Origin: Trogon surrucura
Lineage: Eukaryota; Chordata; Aves; Trogoniformes; Trogonidae
Length of the DNA stretch: 64,000 bases
Direction: 5' to 3'
Assembly: GCA_020746105.1 (NCBI GenBank)
Contig: CM036618.1
Coordinates: 46,530,514 to 46,594,513 of the forward strand
Notes under the pieces: model-generated
Database searches by the model: none
Seen by the model: the letters and a program-made list of their open reading frames with translations, nothing else
Told to the model about the DNA's origin: nothing
Position numbers and translations under genes: made by a program
Shown here: one piece after another, positions 1 to 13,000 of the stretch
Numbering within the stretch: the stretch's first letter is position 1
Layout: each line of letters begins with the position of its first letter

Positions 1-988
1 TTGTTTTCTTTGAAAAGCTCTTTTTTTTTTTTTGCACAGGTGTTTTTCCTTTACAAGACGACTAAACCTGTTTTTATGACGACAGGCACTGCGACCATAA
101 GCACATACAGATTTAAGAATGTGCTCATTTCTGTTCTACGTTGATCAGTTGCTGCATCTCCTTATGGCAGTCTTATTAGCTCTCTTGGGCAAGCCAAAGG
201 GACTGAAACAGTGTCCCACTACACAGGCAGAAGAAACAAAATCCATCATCAAAAACTATAGGAAGACAAGGACTGCTGGAAAAACGTAGTCATGTTGCCT
301 TCCTCTTCTGCCCATGGGTCAAAATAGGGAAGGGTAAGCCAACCCACTCTAATGCATTCCATGTTTCTATGAATTCTGCTTTTTCACTTGCTTCTTGAAC
401 AATGAGGAAGGTCACTTAAGTCTCCCCGATAAGTGACCTGGCGTGTCTACTGCCAGGGACAGCAGCAAGCCACAATCACTCTACACAAAGCTCTGGCACA
501 CACATGCAACACAGCCCAGATGAATGCCTTGCAGGAATTGCTGCTGTCCCTGTATTCTCTTTCTTTTAATCAATGAGTGTGCCCAGCAAGTCTATAGCTC
601 AAACTGCTTTTGCTGAAAATATTTCTCTTGTGATTATCACTGTGGGGTCTGATACAAGCATGAATCTGCTAGGAATGATGATTTGGTCTGAATAAAAATA
701 ATTCAGTCTTGATTGTTAGTTTTGGAAAGAAAAAGTGATTATGCATATAAAGAATGTCCAAATTTTTAGGAAGAGGCTGGAGAACTACGAGAAAGCATGC
801 AAGCTATGTTTTAGGCCTACTGAACTAATTACATAACCCTCAAGTATATGGCTAAGCTGCACTCATCTTCGACCTTTCAAGAAAGTATATATAAAATGCA
901 TCTGTATAACATGCCTTTGTGAAACATAAACCCAGACTGAGTTGCAAACACATACACAAACCCCACCTCGAGTGGTGTAAGTACTCAC
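1..988 (-). other. FBXL4: FBXL4 intron after exon 5 (partial)
   Basis: This AT-rich intronic sequence runs to the left edge, with a T-tract near 20-33. I see no exon, repeat family or RNA gene in it. Confidence 0.7.
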
Positions 989-1060
989 CATGACACAGCT
1001 GCCCAGGCTGAGGTGCTGCAGCTCCGAGCAGAAGTTCAGAATACTGAGCAGGGCTGTTTG
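989..1060 (-). CDS. FBXL4: FBXL4 coding exon 5 (24 codons, residues 439-462)
   Basis: This 72-nt exon is flanked by acceptor CCGTGGCAG|CAA (1061/1060) and donor ATG|GTGAGT (989/988). It translates without a stop as [14 protein letters not shown] then [10 protein letters not shown], one further LRR that continues exactly from the TKVE end of the previous exon. It begins and ends in phase 0, so skipping it would keep the frame. It is the last FBXL4 exon in the window. The expected continuation (IEDYDV... in mammals, from memory) is not found between 1 and 988. Confidence 0.93.
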
Positions 1061-4000
1061 CTGCCACGGGGGAACACATCAGAAGGAAACATGGAAAGTG
1101 AAACAAAGGGAAGAGGTCAATTAGACATTAAAGGCTGTCACTGCATTTCCTGAAATACAGCTCAAAACTCTGTTACAGGCACCACAAATGCCACTTAATG
1201 AGTCCCTGGGTACTCTGCCCATTGATTGGCTTAAAGCAACAGTAATCGTTACAAACCTTCATGCAAGTCACTTTGGATGTGGTTTTGCATTGCCCTGAAG
1301 ATACCCACACACCCATAACCTATCTGCTCACTTCCCACGGGAGGGCTGCTGAAGAAGTGTGGCAAGTTCAAACAGGCAAGGTTGGCCCAAAAAACACAGA
1401 GGGCTGGTGCCATACGAGGGGAACAGCAGAGGCTCTGACATTCGCTGATCGGCTGCTGCCTGATGGAACTGCCAATAGAGCCGTGCGGCATCAGGACCGA
1501 GCTGGTGACTTTAATGTCAAAGGAGTCTCCGTGCTGACAAGGATGCTGACAACCATCGAGCACCTGTCACTTCTAGCCCGCAGACTGAAACAGATATAAT
1601 GTGTATTTTACAGGCACATTCCTGCCATTTCACGTGGACGGTCTTTCCAGAAAGTGCCGCACGCGAAATTGGACTGGAACGTCAGATGCGTCTTACAAAA
1701 TGTAAAGTACGCGGTTGTTCTTTTCCACAACAAAGGAAATTTCATGAGTTTTAATTTGTGTTTCTAAGAGACAGAAAAGACTCTTCTGCACTGTTTGTAG
1801 CCATATTTTGTTTTGCAGTTGGAAATGCACACAGTGCGAAAAAGAACATAGCCTGCGATTCACAGAGCTGTGCATTATGCTTAAAACATTCATCACTTTG
1901 GTAGCACTTTGTAATCTGTAGGAGCTTGAAAATGGGAATAAGTTTCACAGCATATTAACAATAGAAGTCTGTGGACTTCTAAAGGACATACAACAGTTTC
2001 TAGCAGAAAAAAATCCAAGCAATATACAAGGGACAGAATAATCAACTGCTAATAAGTGAAAATCCTACAAGAACACTAGTCAACAATATTTGCACACATG
2101 GGCAGTATAATTTATATGCTTTTAAAAAATATAAATTAATGTGTTTTCAGAAAGTTTACAGTTAAACGTTTTTCTTAGTTTCCTCAGTTTGTTATATTCT
2201 AATGAAATTTGGCAGGAACATGATCCTTTGTCGCATCACCTTGAAGAAATATCTGATATCTAACACTGAATGGCCAGCACACACAGAAGAGGGATGTAGC
2301 ATGAGGTATTCATGGAGACCGTTTCAGATATCTAATTTAGGTGTTTCCAGGGAGCGATTAGAAACACCCAACACTCGTATGGAGCCTCAGCTTCCAATTT
2401 GGTGTTCTAAGATTTTGATTTCCCAAAGCTAGCCTGAAAGTAGATGCCATGAGTAAGCTTTCCTCAGACACTTCTTTGCACAGGTCTTACAAAGCCACTG
2501 TCCACTTGCTTGCTTTGCTTTCATCCATGTTTTTAAAGAAAAACATAACTAGGAAGTTAAATACATGAGTATTTAAATGTCATTAATAAAGTGATCACAC
2601 CTAAGAACACTTTAAAACCAGCAAATGTGTAAATATCCAATAAGTTTTAAGTAACATACTTATTAAGCAAATGCTTCATTTGGATCATTAAACAAGTAAT
2701 TCCAGGACAATGAGATATAGTTTTTACTACTGAACTCAGTGAGAGCTTTGAGCTTTAGAACCTACTTGGGTGCACAAATTAAAAGCAAAGTCCCCAAATT
2801 CCTTTCCAGCCTAAAAGAATGAGAAGCAGTGATATCCTTCCTTAATGACACAAACAGTGCGAAAGTGAGTAGTCACTGAATAGCTCAGAATCAAAGCATT
2901 GTTGAGGCTGGAAAAGACCTCTGAGATCATCAAGTCCAGCCTATGACCCAAATCCACCATATCGGTTAGACCATGGCACTAAGTGCCACATCCAGCCTCT
3001 CCTTAAACACCTCCAGAGACTGTGACTCCACCCCTTCCCTGGGCAGTGCATCCCAGTGCCTGAGCACCCTCTCCCCGAGGAAGTGTTTCCTGAGATCCAA
3101 CCTAAACGTTCCCTGACGGAAGTTTCAGGCTGTGCCCTCTCGTCCTGGTTGCCCGGGAGAAAAGCCCGACCCCCACCTGACTACACTCTCCCTTCAGGTA
3201 GTTGTAGAGAGTGATAAGGTCCCCTGAGTTTCCTCTTCTCGAGGCTAAACAAGCCCAGCTGCCTCAGCCTCTCCTCACAGGACTTTCCCTCCAGTCCCCT
3301 CCCCAGCCTCGTTGCTCTCCTCTGGACCCGCTCCAGCCCCTCAGTGTCTTTCTTGCAGTGAGGGGCCCAGACCTGCACACAGGGCTCGAGGGGAGGCCTC
3401 CCCAGTGCTGAGCACAGGGGCAGAATCACATCCCTGCTCCTGCTGGCCACACTGTTCCTGACACAAGCCAGGATGCCATTGGCCTTCCGGGCCACCTGGG
3501 CACACGGCTGGCTCATGTTCAATCGGTTGTCACCCAGCACTCCCAGGTCCCTCTCTGCTGGGCCACTTCCAGCCACTCCTCCTCCAGTCGGTAGCGCTGC
3601 AGGGGGTTATTGTGGTCAAAGTGTAGGACCCTGCACTTGGTCTTGTTGAACTCCATCCCATTGGCCTTGGCCCATGGACCCAGCCTGTCCAGGTCCCTCT
3701 GCAGCATCTTCCTACCCTCCCACAGATGAACACACCTCCCCAGCTTGGTGTCATCTGCAAACTTACTAAGGGTAGACTCAATCCCTTCATCCAGGTCGTC
3801 AATAAAGATGTTGAACAGGACTGGTCCCAGTACTGATCCTTGGGGGACACCACTGGTCATCAGATGCCAACTGGATGCAGCACCATTCACCACCACTCTC
3901 TGGGCCTGGTCATCCAACCAGTTTTTAACCCAGCGAAGGGTGCCCCAGTCCAAGCCGTGGGCTGCCAGCTTTTCCAGAAGGGTGCTGTGGTAGACTGGGT

Positions 4001-7000
4001 CAAATGCTTTGCTGAAATCCAGGTAGACCACATCCACAGCCTTCCCCTCATCCACTAGATGGGTCATTCGATCATAGAAGGAGATAAGATTGGTCAGGCA
4101 GGACCTTCCTTTCCTAAGCCCATGCTGGCTGGGCCTGATCACCCGGTTGCCTTCTACATGCTGCTTTATGGCACTCAGGATGATCCACTCCATAACCTTG
4201 CCAGGCACCGAGGTCAGTCTGACAGGTCTGTAATTCCCAGATCCTTCTTCTGGCCCTTCTTATGGATGGGCATCACGTTGGCCAACCTTCAGTCATCTGG
4301 GACCTCCCCAGTTACCCAGGATCAGTGATAAATGATAGAGAGCAGCTTAGCCAGTTCTCCCACCAGCTCCCTCAGCACCCTAGGATGAATCCCATCCGGA
4401 CCCATGGACTTGTTGGGGTCTAAGAGGCACAGCAGGTCACTAACTACTGTCTCCTGGATTACAGGAGGGGTATTCTGCTCCACATCCCTGTGTACCACCT
4501 CAGGAGCCCAGTTGCCCTGAGGACAGCCAGTCTTCTTGTTAAAGACTGAGGCAAAGAAGATGTAAGTACCTCAGCCTTTTCCTTATCTTCCATTACTGTG
4601 TTCCCCCCCTCCATTCAATAAGGAATGGAGATTTTCCTTGACCTTTTTGTTATTCATGTATTTATAAACACACTTTTTATTATCCTTTACAGAGAGGGTC
4701 AGATTAAGTTCTAACTGAGCTTTCGCATCTCTAATTCTCCAAGTTCCTGCAAAAGCTCCCTGCTCAACCAGGTCAGTCTTCTTCCTCACCAGCTCATTTT
4801 TCTGCACATGGGGAGAGCTTGTTCCTGTATCTTCCTAATTTCATTTGCACTAGCAGCTGGGAGGGGACACAGCCAGGACAGCCGATTCAAGCAAGCCAAA
4901 GGGATATTCCATACTGTATGACACCATGCCAGTATATAAACTGGGGGAGAGTTGGCCAGGGGACACTGCAGCTCAGGAATTGACTGGACATATGTCAGTG
5001 AGTGACGAGTAAGTGTATTGTGCATCATTTTTTTTTGTATATTCTATTTTCTTTTCCCCTTCTGTCCTACTGAACCGTCTTCATCTCAACCCACAAGTTT
5101 CTCTTTTTTTTTCCTCCTGATTCTCTCCCCCATCCCACTGAAGGGAGGAGCAAGCAAGTGGCTGTGTGGTGCAATTGCCAGCTGGGGTTAAACTGTGACA
5201 ACAGCCTGAAGTATTATTTTAAACAATTATTTTTAAAAAACAACTTAAAGCACTAGAAACGTGGGCAATAGAAGAGAGCCTGGTAGAACACTGTGTTATA
5301 CCACCACAAATCATGCCAAAGAGTAAACACTACTTATTCAACATTAATTGTAGTGGCTATATGAATTCCTCTTTGGGGGCACATACATGCCCACACACAA
5401 GAAATCAGACTTCTTTCAGAAGCAGTGTCTGTTCTTCTGTAACTGAGGTGGGGTTTGCATATGTCAAGAAAGGAGTAAAAACCCCTTGTGTGTGCCTAGT
5501 TGTGTCTCAGTCACATGAGAATCCAGGTGGCAAAGGACATGAAAATAGCAGGAATGAACAGCAGCTCACAGAATCCATATGCACTACATATAGAAGGACT
5601 CTCATTGTAATAACCTGTCTGTTTCGAGCCATCTGTCTGTACAATTCATCTCTGACTTGCAATGCAAGATGAGTGATAACATCCCTGTTTAAGCAAAGGA
5701 GAAGTGCAAGGCAATCACGCCACCCTGAAGTGTAACACAGGCCAAACTTCAGATGGCAGAGTGCTTTACAAGAAGAGCTAGGAGGGCACCTAAATTCTGG
5801 ATCAGTAAGCTTTGATCTGAGCAAATCTAACTTCAATTTCTCAGCCAAGTAGACTACCCGTGTAACACCATTCTTGAGCCTAGTAGCCAAGACACGTGTA
5901 GTTTGAAGATTTTTTGACTCATCTCCGAACCAAAGGTAAGGTTTGGCTTTGTACCTGTTCCCCTTTACAGAGACTGAGAAAGAGTGGGTGATTTAAAAAA
6001 AAAACAAACCCACAAAACAAAAACAGTAAACCAAACCACTTTGGAAACAAGCTTCAGGTAAGAATTACCTTTTCTTTGTGTGTGGCATGGCTTCAATGGT
6101 CTACATGTCTTCCATCATCCAAGCCAAAACAAAATCTACTAAAACAATCATTTTTTATAAGATGGCAGAGACAACAGGAAGAGTTCAAAGAGGTCAAATA
6201 AAATGGTCTACTCTATCCTCCATTCCCAGGAGAGGTGTTTTCAGATGACAAAAAGGATGTAACAGAATTGATCCTGCCTTGGACAAGTGAAGAGATGAGA
6301 CTACCACTGAATTCCTAACTTAGTCCTCATGAGACAGGTGAGAGGTCTGCCCAAACCTGAAAGTCCTCCAGCCTGGAAGACATTTCAGTGTTGTAAATAC
6401 TTCAGCTAAATAGCTGATACTGGACTAACTTGCATCCTACCTGTCTTGGTAAAGACCATCACACTTCAGTTCTGACTTGCATTCACGATCCAGCAGGAAG
6501 TGTAAATCATCTCTGATGTTAGTATGATACGGAAAGTATCCAAGAGATAGCCTGAGCCCCAATATCCGTTCAAACAGAAAATCCTTCTGCCTGTGGCAGA
6601 TGTGGCTCACCTGTGAAAGATGCACTTTGAATATTTGACCTTTTACTCATTGCAATTTCAAGTTCTCAAGTAGACTGATATTTTTAAAAAGGTAAATACA
6701 AGAAGTTTTTAAAAATACAAATGATACACTACAATATCGGTATCACATAACAGCTGCACTATAATAAATGAAAACATGAAAATAAGTGCACCACAATGTG
6801 CCTCTGGAAGATTAAAGGAAGAGCTTAAGAAAAACAATGAAATTTTACTTTTAGGGTTGGGACAGGGTAAAAACAGTCTGCATCTTTTTATAAACTTTCT
6901 TTTTATAGAGAAATCTTAAAAACTACTTTCAAAATTGATCCTTTTTATTCTGGGAACAAATAATGCGTTGTCTGTTTCCCTTCTCAGAAGAACCACGTCT

Positions 7001-10000
7001 GACATACGTTGGGAATTCTTCCAGCCCCTCAATGAAAAAATTTGAGACACTAGATCTTTTACAAGACTTTCATTCTCCTGCCATTTTTTCTTTACATTTT
7101 CCGGTGAAGTGAATCCTGAAAGTAATCTTAAAGTCTCAGTAAAGACTGCCTGAAATATGGTTACTCTTGCTTGCTACGTTTTGAATCCGAGTTATTAATT
7201 CTCCAATTAACCCCAACTAAATCTGTGGGGTTTAACATTAATAATTTAAGAGTAAAAAAAAAACAACAAACCTTTAATACCCACCACCCCAACTGCATTA
7301 TATGAGGAGAACCAAAGTTGTATTATTTTTTGTCTTATAATTTCCCCATCTGCAGCCCTCACTGTCCTATTTCCCCCCCAACACTTACGTTCAAACGCTT
7401 ACATAACATTAGTTGCAGGCAGAGATCAAATAACATGCCTTCATTTGCAAGCTCACCACAACAAGAATATTGCATTTTTCCACAATACAGAAGAATTAAT
7501 TTAACAATTTCTTTTTCATATTTCAGTTACTTATCTCTCCATCAAAAATGCATCTTGAAGAGTCTTTGCACATAAATTTATGAGATTGTTACTTTTAATA
7601 ACAGATTATATCAGAGTATTCACCCACGCTTCTAAGTAGCATTTTCATCTTACTCTACAAATCTATGTTGAAATATTGTAAAAAATATTTGCTTTTACGT
7701 TAGAATCAGGGTCTTTAGGACTATATTAACCAATTGTTTGTGGAATAAGCTTGTCTAAATAAATTATCCAGTACATTTTCATAAGACAAATAGGAAAAGC
7801 ATCGAATGATTTGATCAGCCAGCTACTAACGAACTGTGCGATCCTGAACATCCAGCTGTCACATGCTGTCTGTGTACAAATCAAATTTATATTTCTCAAC
7901 ACATCTAGCTAAAAGTTGAAAGAGCAATTAGGCAATTACTATAGGGCAACAAACAGTCAGCATACGTTTCACAGAATCATAGAATCATTAAGGTTGGAAA
8001 AGACCTCTAAGATCATCTAGTCCAACAGTCTACTCAACACTACCATGACCATTAAATCGTCCTGAAGTGCCACATCTACACATTTTCTTAATACCTCCAG
8101 GGATGTCAATTCCACCACTTCCCTGGGCAGCCTGTTCCAATGCCTCATCATTCTTTCAGGAAAGAAATTTTTCCTAATATCTAATCTAAACCTCCCCTGG
8201 CGCAACTTGAGGCCATTTTCTCTTGTCCTATCACCAGTAACTTGGGAGAATAGACCAACATCCACCTCACAACAACCTCCTTTCAGGTAGTTGTGAGAGC
8301 AATGAGGTCTCCTCTCAGCCTCCTCCAGGCTAAACAATCCCAGCTCCCTCAGCCACTCTTCATAAGACTTGTTCTCTAGACTTCTCACCACCTTCATTGC
8401 TCTTCTCTGAACCCGCTCCAGCACCTCAATGTCTTTCTTACACCGTGGCACCCAAAACCGAACACAGGACTCAAGCCGTGGCCTCATCAGTGATGAGTAC
8501 AGGGGCATGATAACTTCTTTACTCCCGCTAGACACACTATTTTTAATACAGGCTAGGATGTCATTGGCCATCTTGGCCACCTGGGCACACCGATGGCTCA
8601 TATCCAGCCATGTGATACTATGCAGTTATATTTTGGGAGCCTATTTACCTGACAAAACGTCTGATAATATTATTCCATCTAGTAGCAACTAATAATCTGA
8701 GTAAAAATCCAAGACAGAAAATTCAACCTTGCCTTAATGAGAAGGGGTGTGGTAAAGAGAAAGGAACTCTGCAGGAAACTCTTGAGTATTGTCTTCCTAA
8801 TAGAAGTCACAGTCAACGACTTTTGAGTGAATTCCTTAAAACTCCTGGAACCAGAGAAGCAGATGAAAAGGAGAACTACAGACTAAGGTCACACCAGTGA
8901 AATCTTCTATGTCTCTCCTGGCCCATCAACTACTTCCATACTCTCAGAAGCTGATCCTTCAGCAAAGAAATCAAAATATTCTCAGAACCACAAGGGTTCT
9001 TCTGTTCATGGTCTGAGCAGGAGCTTCCCTTTTGTTCCCAAAAGGTTTAAATTTACAGCAATGGAGGGTGGGACCAGCTGGCTCAGCCAGACAAATACAG
9101 ACAAGATCAAAACATCTCAACATCTCAGACTAGATCAAAACATCTCAAGCTTTCAGCACACACATCACAAGTATTACTTCTACCACTGCAGAGGCAAACC
9201 CCCTTCCTGCACAACTGCCTTGTCCTGCACACAAGTATTACTGCACACACATTACTGGGTACCAAATTACATTGGGAATTGTTCTTATAGGTAACACAAG
9301 GTCTCTAGCACACCACAGATTAGAAGGATCTCACCGGAGAACCAAGTGAGACATACGACACATACAAAAGACACGAGAAGCCTGAATCACGTTTTTCTGC
9401 ACGCAGTTCAGAAAGTAAAGATGATGCAGAAATTAGCAAGTTAACATGCTGAACAGGTTAAGAACTCCTTCCTTAAAAATAATAATAAAAAAGATCTGCC
9501 AAGTTACCACAAGGAAAACCAAACTTCTTAATGCTGAATATACATGCAAGAATCACCCATGGTGAAGCAAAAGCTGGCTATCAAGTCGATGGGAAAGCAA
9601 AGAGGAAGGAAACCACCACTCGCTTTAAGCAAACTACAAACAAGCTCTTGGCAAATCAAGAAGAGAAATCACATGTGTGGTACTTACCAATTGACAGTCA
9701 GATAACCATCTCACACAGGTTACTTATTGGGATCAAGTAGACTGAATGAAAAGGGTATGGGCAAGTTTTTAAAGAACAGCCTCACTACCGGAATTGAGGC
9801 CAAACTTTTTGGAAGGGCAGACTAGTGACTGCAAGTTTATCCCCTTCACAATTGCATGCCAATAGGTCAAATCTCCTTTGGTAAGATCCATCCTACATAA
9901 AAGCCACTGTATCCCTCTTTTCACCAAGGATGTGCTTCTAAAGAGCATAACGCTTAGTGGCTCCACAAGCACCAAAGTAGTTCCCCCCCCTACATAGGAA

Positions 10001-13000
10001 TTAAAATAACAGAGGGGACACATGCAGGAATCTATGAAATTCGTGCTGGTTTAATACAGACAGGTCACACATAAGGTGTTATCACCACCTGAGAGATGTG
10101 AGGGCTTTTAAGCTGGCTTTAAAACATCATCCACATCGTATGTGATCTCTGAGTACTTGACTAGTGTGCACTGAGTCTCTACATACAAGTCTACATACCC
10201 ACTGAATTCTTACACGAAATAATTGCTTTATCACCAACCAAACTCACTTGCTTCATGTGAAAGACTGAACACCTGACAGAAACTCTCTAAGGGGAACACC
10301 CTCGGCGTCTCTTCTGGAGCAGTTACATCTCCATTGCTGTCACTACTCTCCTCAGATTACTCCGAGTCAGACAAACCAATTGAAGGTGAAGGATGGAAAA
10401 ACAGGGTAATCATGACTAGCAGAACAAAATATGGCAGCAGAGCTTGAGCAACGGCCAGAGAAGCGACAGACAGCAAAGTGCTGCTGCAGCTGGGCACAGC
10501 CTCAGCACCTGGAAAGTCAGCTTTCCTGAAGCCCATTCCCCTCCCTTGGGGAAGGGACTCAGACACAACCACTAGCAGAAGTCTTCCGGCTGAGCCCCAC
10601 ATCTCTCAACACGAACCCTTTAGAGAGAAAAAGGCTGCTGTGGCCCAGCCTTTGGAGACAGAGCCCCTTCTCTGGAAGGGCAGCCAAAGGAAACATCCTG
10701 AGCTGTCCTCTTTCCTACAGCAGCTTGCCTTCTCTCTCCTACAAACCCACGTATGCAACTTTTTGCCAAAATATTTCGGAAAATGAACCAAATTACTTCT
10801 AATTTCAAGAAAATTAATAACAATTGAAACATTTAACTGTTAATTCTGCTTTAAGACTTCCAGAAATACCTTCCTGAAAATGCATAGATATAACTTATCA
10901 CAGTCTATCTTAAGCCAATGAAGTGCTATTTCACAGGTAACACACCAAAAGAAGTTTTACCATACTAGAACTAACTGTGGTAAAAAACCCAACCAACCAA
11001 ATAAGAAAAACCTCAGCTGAAAGCAGACAATTTTATTCAATCTGAGTGCCACTACTGCTGTAAATATTCGTAATTGCAAACACATCATGCAATGTAAAAG
11101 GCAATCTTAAGTTTATCAAAAGTCATTCAAAATGTCTATCAATTCAGAATATTTTTTTCCTCCCTTTGGCATTATATGCCAAGCACAAGAAGAAAGCCAA
11201 AAATCAGCTGTTCGGGTGTGGGGTTTTTTTGGCATGGTCTGTGAAAGAACTATGTCAGAAATTACTTGGCATCTGCTACTCTAATACAGTAATTAAAAAA
11301 ACACATCAGACACAAAGCCAGAATTCTGTTCTGTTACACCATTCATTTTGAAAGGTACAACAGGGCAAATCAATATGGCCTATAAAAAGAAAAAAAAAAT
11401 CTACTTCACGAATTTCAAGCTATTGTATTCTCAACATCTGTAACCCAACCTACAATCAACCCACAACAGTCGCAGTAAGTAATTCTTCTCAGAAAGTGGA
11501 ATGTAATACATTACTAATGCAGAAACAAAAGGTATAGTAATGGTGAAATACAATTCGTATTTACATCTGCTCCAGAAAAGAAATTGTAAAGCATGCTCCT
11601 GGTCTTTTCTAATTTTTATTTTTTTTAATACATCCCCTCCCCCCAGTATTTCAAGGCATCAAGATTTCAGTTATGTAGTTATGGACAGGAAAAGCGTGGC
11701 ATACAGCAGCAGTGCATCTCACAACCTGCCACTGTCATGGGCAAAGATCAGGAGACCAAAGCTCATGGGTTAAGTCCCCAGTTAGAACCATCAGCAACAA
11801 GCCACAGAATCCCAGAAGAGTTGAGTGCTGGAAGGGACTTTTGGAGACTGTTTAGCCCAGCTCAACCGGCCTCTACAACCATATTGAAAAAAGTTGTCAT
11901 CAGGTTTAGGATTTGTTCTCACCTTCTCAACTGATGTTTGCAGAAGGGATCACCTTCCACCCTGCCCTTTATTACCACAACCACAAATACATTTAAGTGA
12001 TGCTTTCTGGATAGAGACATTAACACAGGTAATTTTTCATTTACAGATTCAAAATAAATATGGCAGCAAAAATACTTTCCTCTATAGTATAATCTGGCAT
12101 TAGAACAGCAAGTCTATTCTCCCTTGGGCATCCACCAGCAATCACCTCAGAATCACAGAACTGCAGAATTGTTGAGGCTTGAAAAGACCTCTGAGATCAT
12201 CAAGTCCAGCCTATGACCCAACAGCATCGCAATGGCTAGGCCATGGTACTAAGTGCCACATCCAGCTCCAGGGACGGTGACGCTACCCCTTCCCTGGGCA
12301 GTGCATCCCAATGCCTGATCACCCTCTCTGTGAGGAAGTGCTTCCTGAGATCCAACCTAAACCTTCCCTGATGCAGTATCAGGCCCTGCCCTCTCGTCCT
12401 GTCACTGGTTGCCTGGGAGAAGAGTCCGACACCCATCCAACTACACCCTCCCTTCAGGTAGTTGTAGAGAGTGATAAGGTCCCCCCTGAGTCTCCTCCAG
12501 GCTAAACAACCCCAGCTCCCTCAGCCTCTCAAAGCCACAAGTCAGAAAGAAACACGATGAAGAGGGTGAGAATTGGAATATACTTGTTAAAAATCAGCTT
12601 CCTTCTCCTTCCTCCACAATGCACTTGGGATTACTGGAGCCTTTCTGAGATGAAAAATTGGAGAGTGATAAAAACTTAGGATACAGGTTTTAAAACAGAT
12701 GCAACATGAACGCTGCATGACCATCAGGTAAGAGAAGAGTGAGAGTGTCTAGAAACGAAGGTGGAATGAACTGAGTGCAGACACTGCCTTTCAAAAGTCA
12801 AAACGTCTCCTCACAAACAGGCGCAATGTAATTTGCGAGCTGGGATTCAGGATGTACAGGGGCACCTTTTTGTTCTCTCCAGTTACTTGGCAGTGCCAGG
12901 GACACAGCAGGGACTGGGACACAGCAACACGGCAATTACCGAATTAATTCAATGAAAGTAATAGTCTCTGTAGTTAATTCAATTACTGTATTTGGTTTTG

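Noticed and set aside
3211-4328. Plus-strand open frames over the first CR1
   Set aside because: Antisense shadows of the CR1 ORF2 pieces.
4848-5203. Complete endogenous retrovirus
   Set aside because: Only the 3' part of one LTR is visible. No gag, pol or env-like frame follows it.
5507-5890. 127-codon minus-strand frame in intron 4-5
   Set aside because: It does not continue FBXL4, has no suitable pair of splice signals that I could match to the protein, and resembles no known family.
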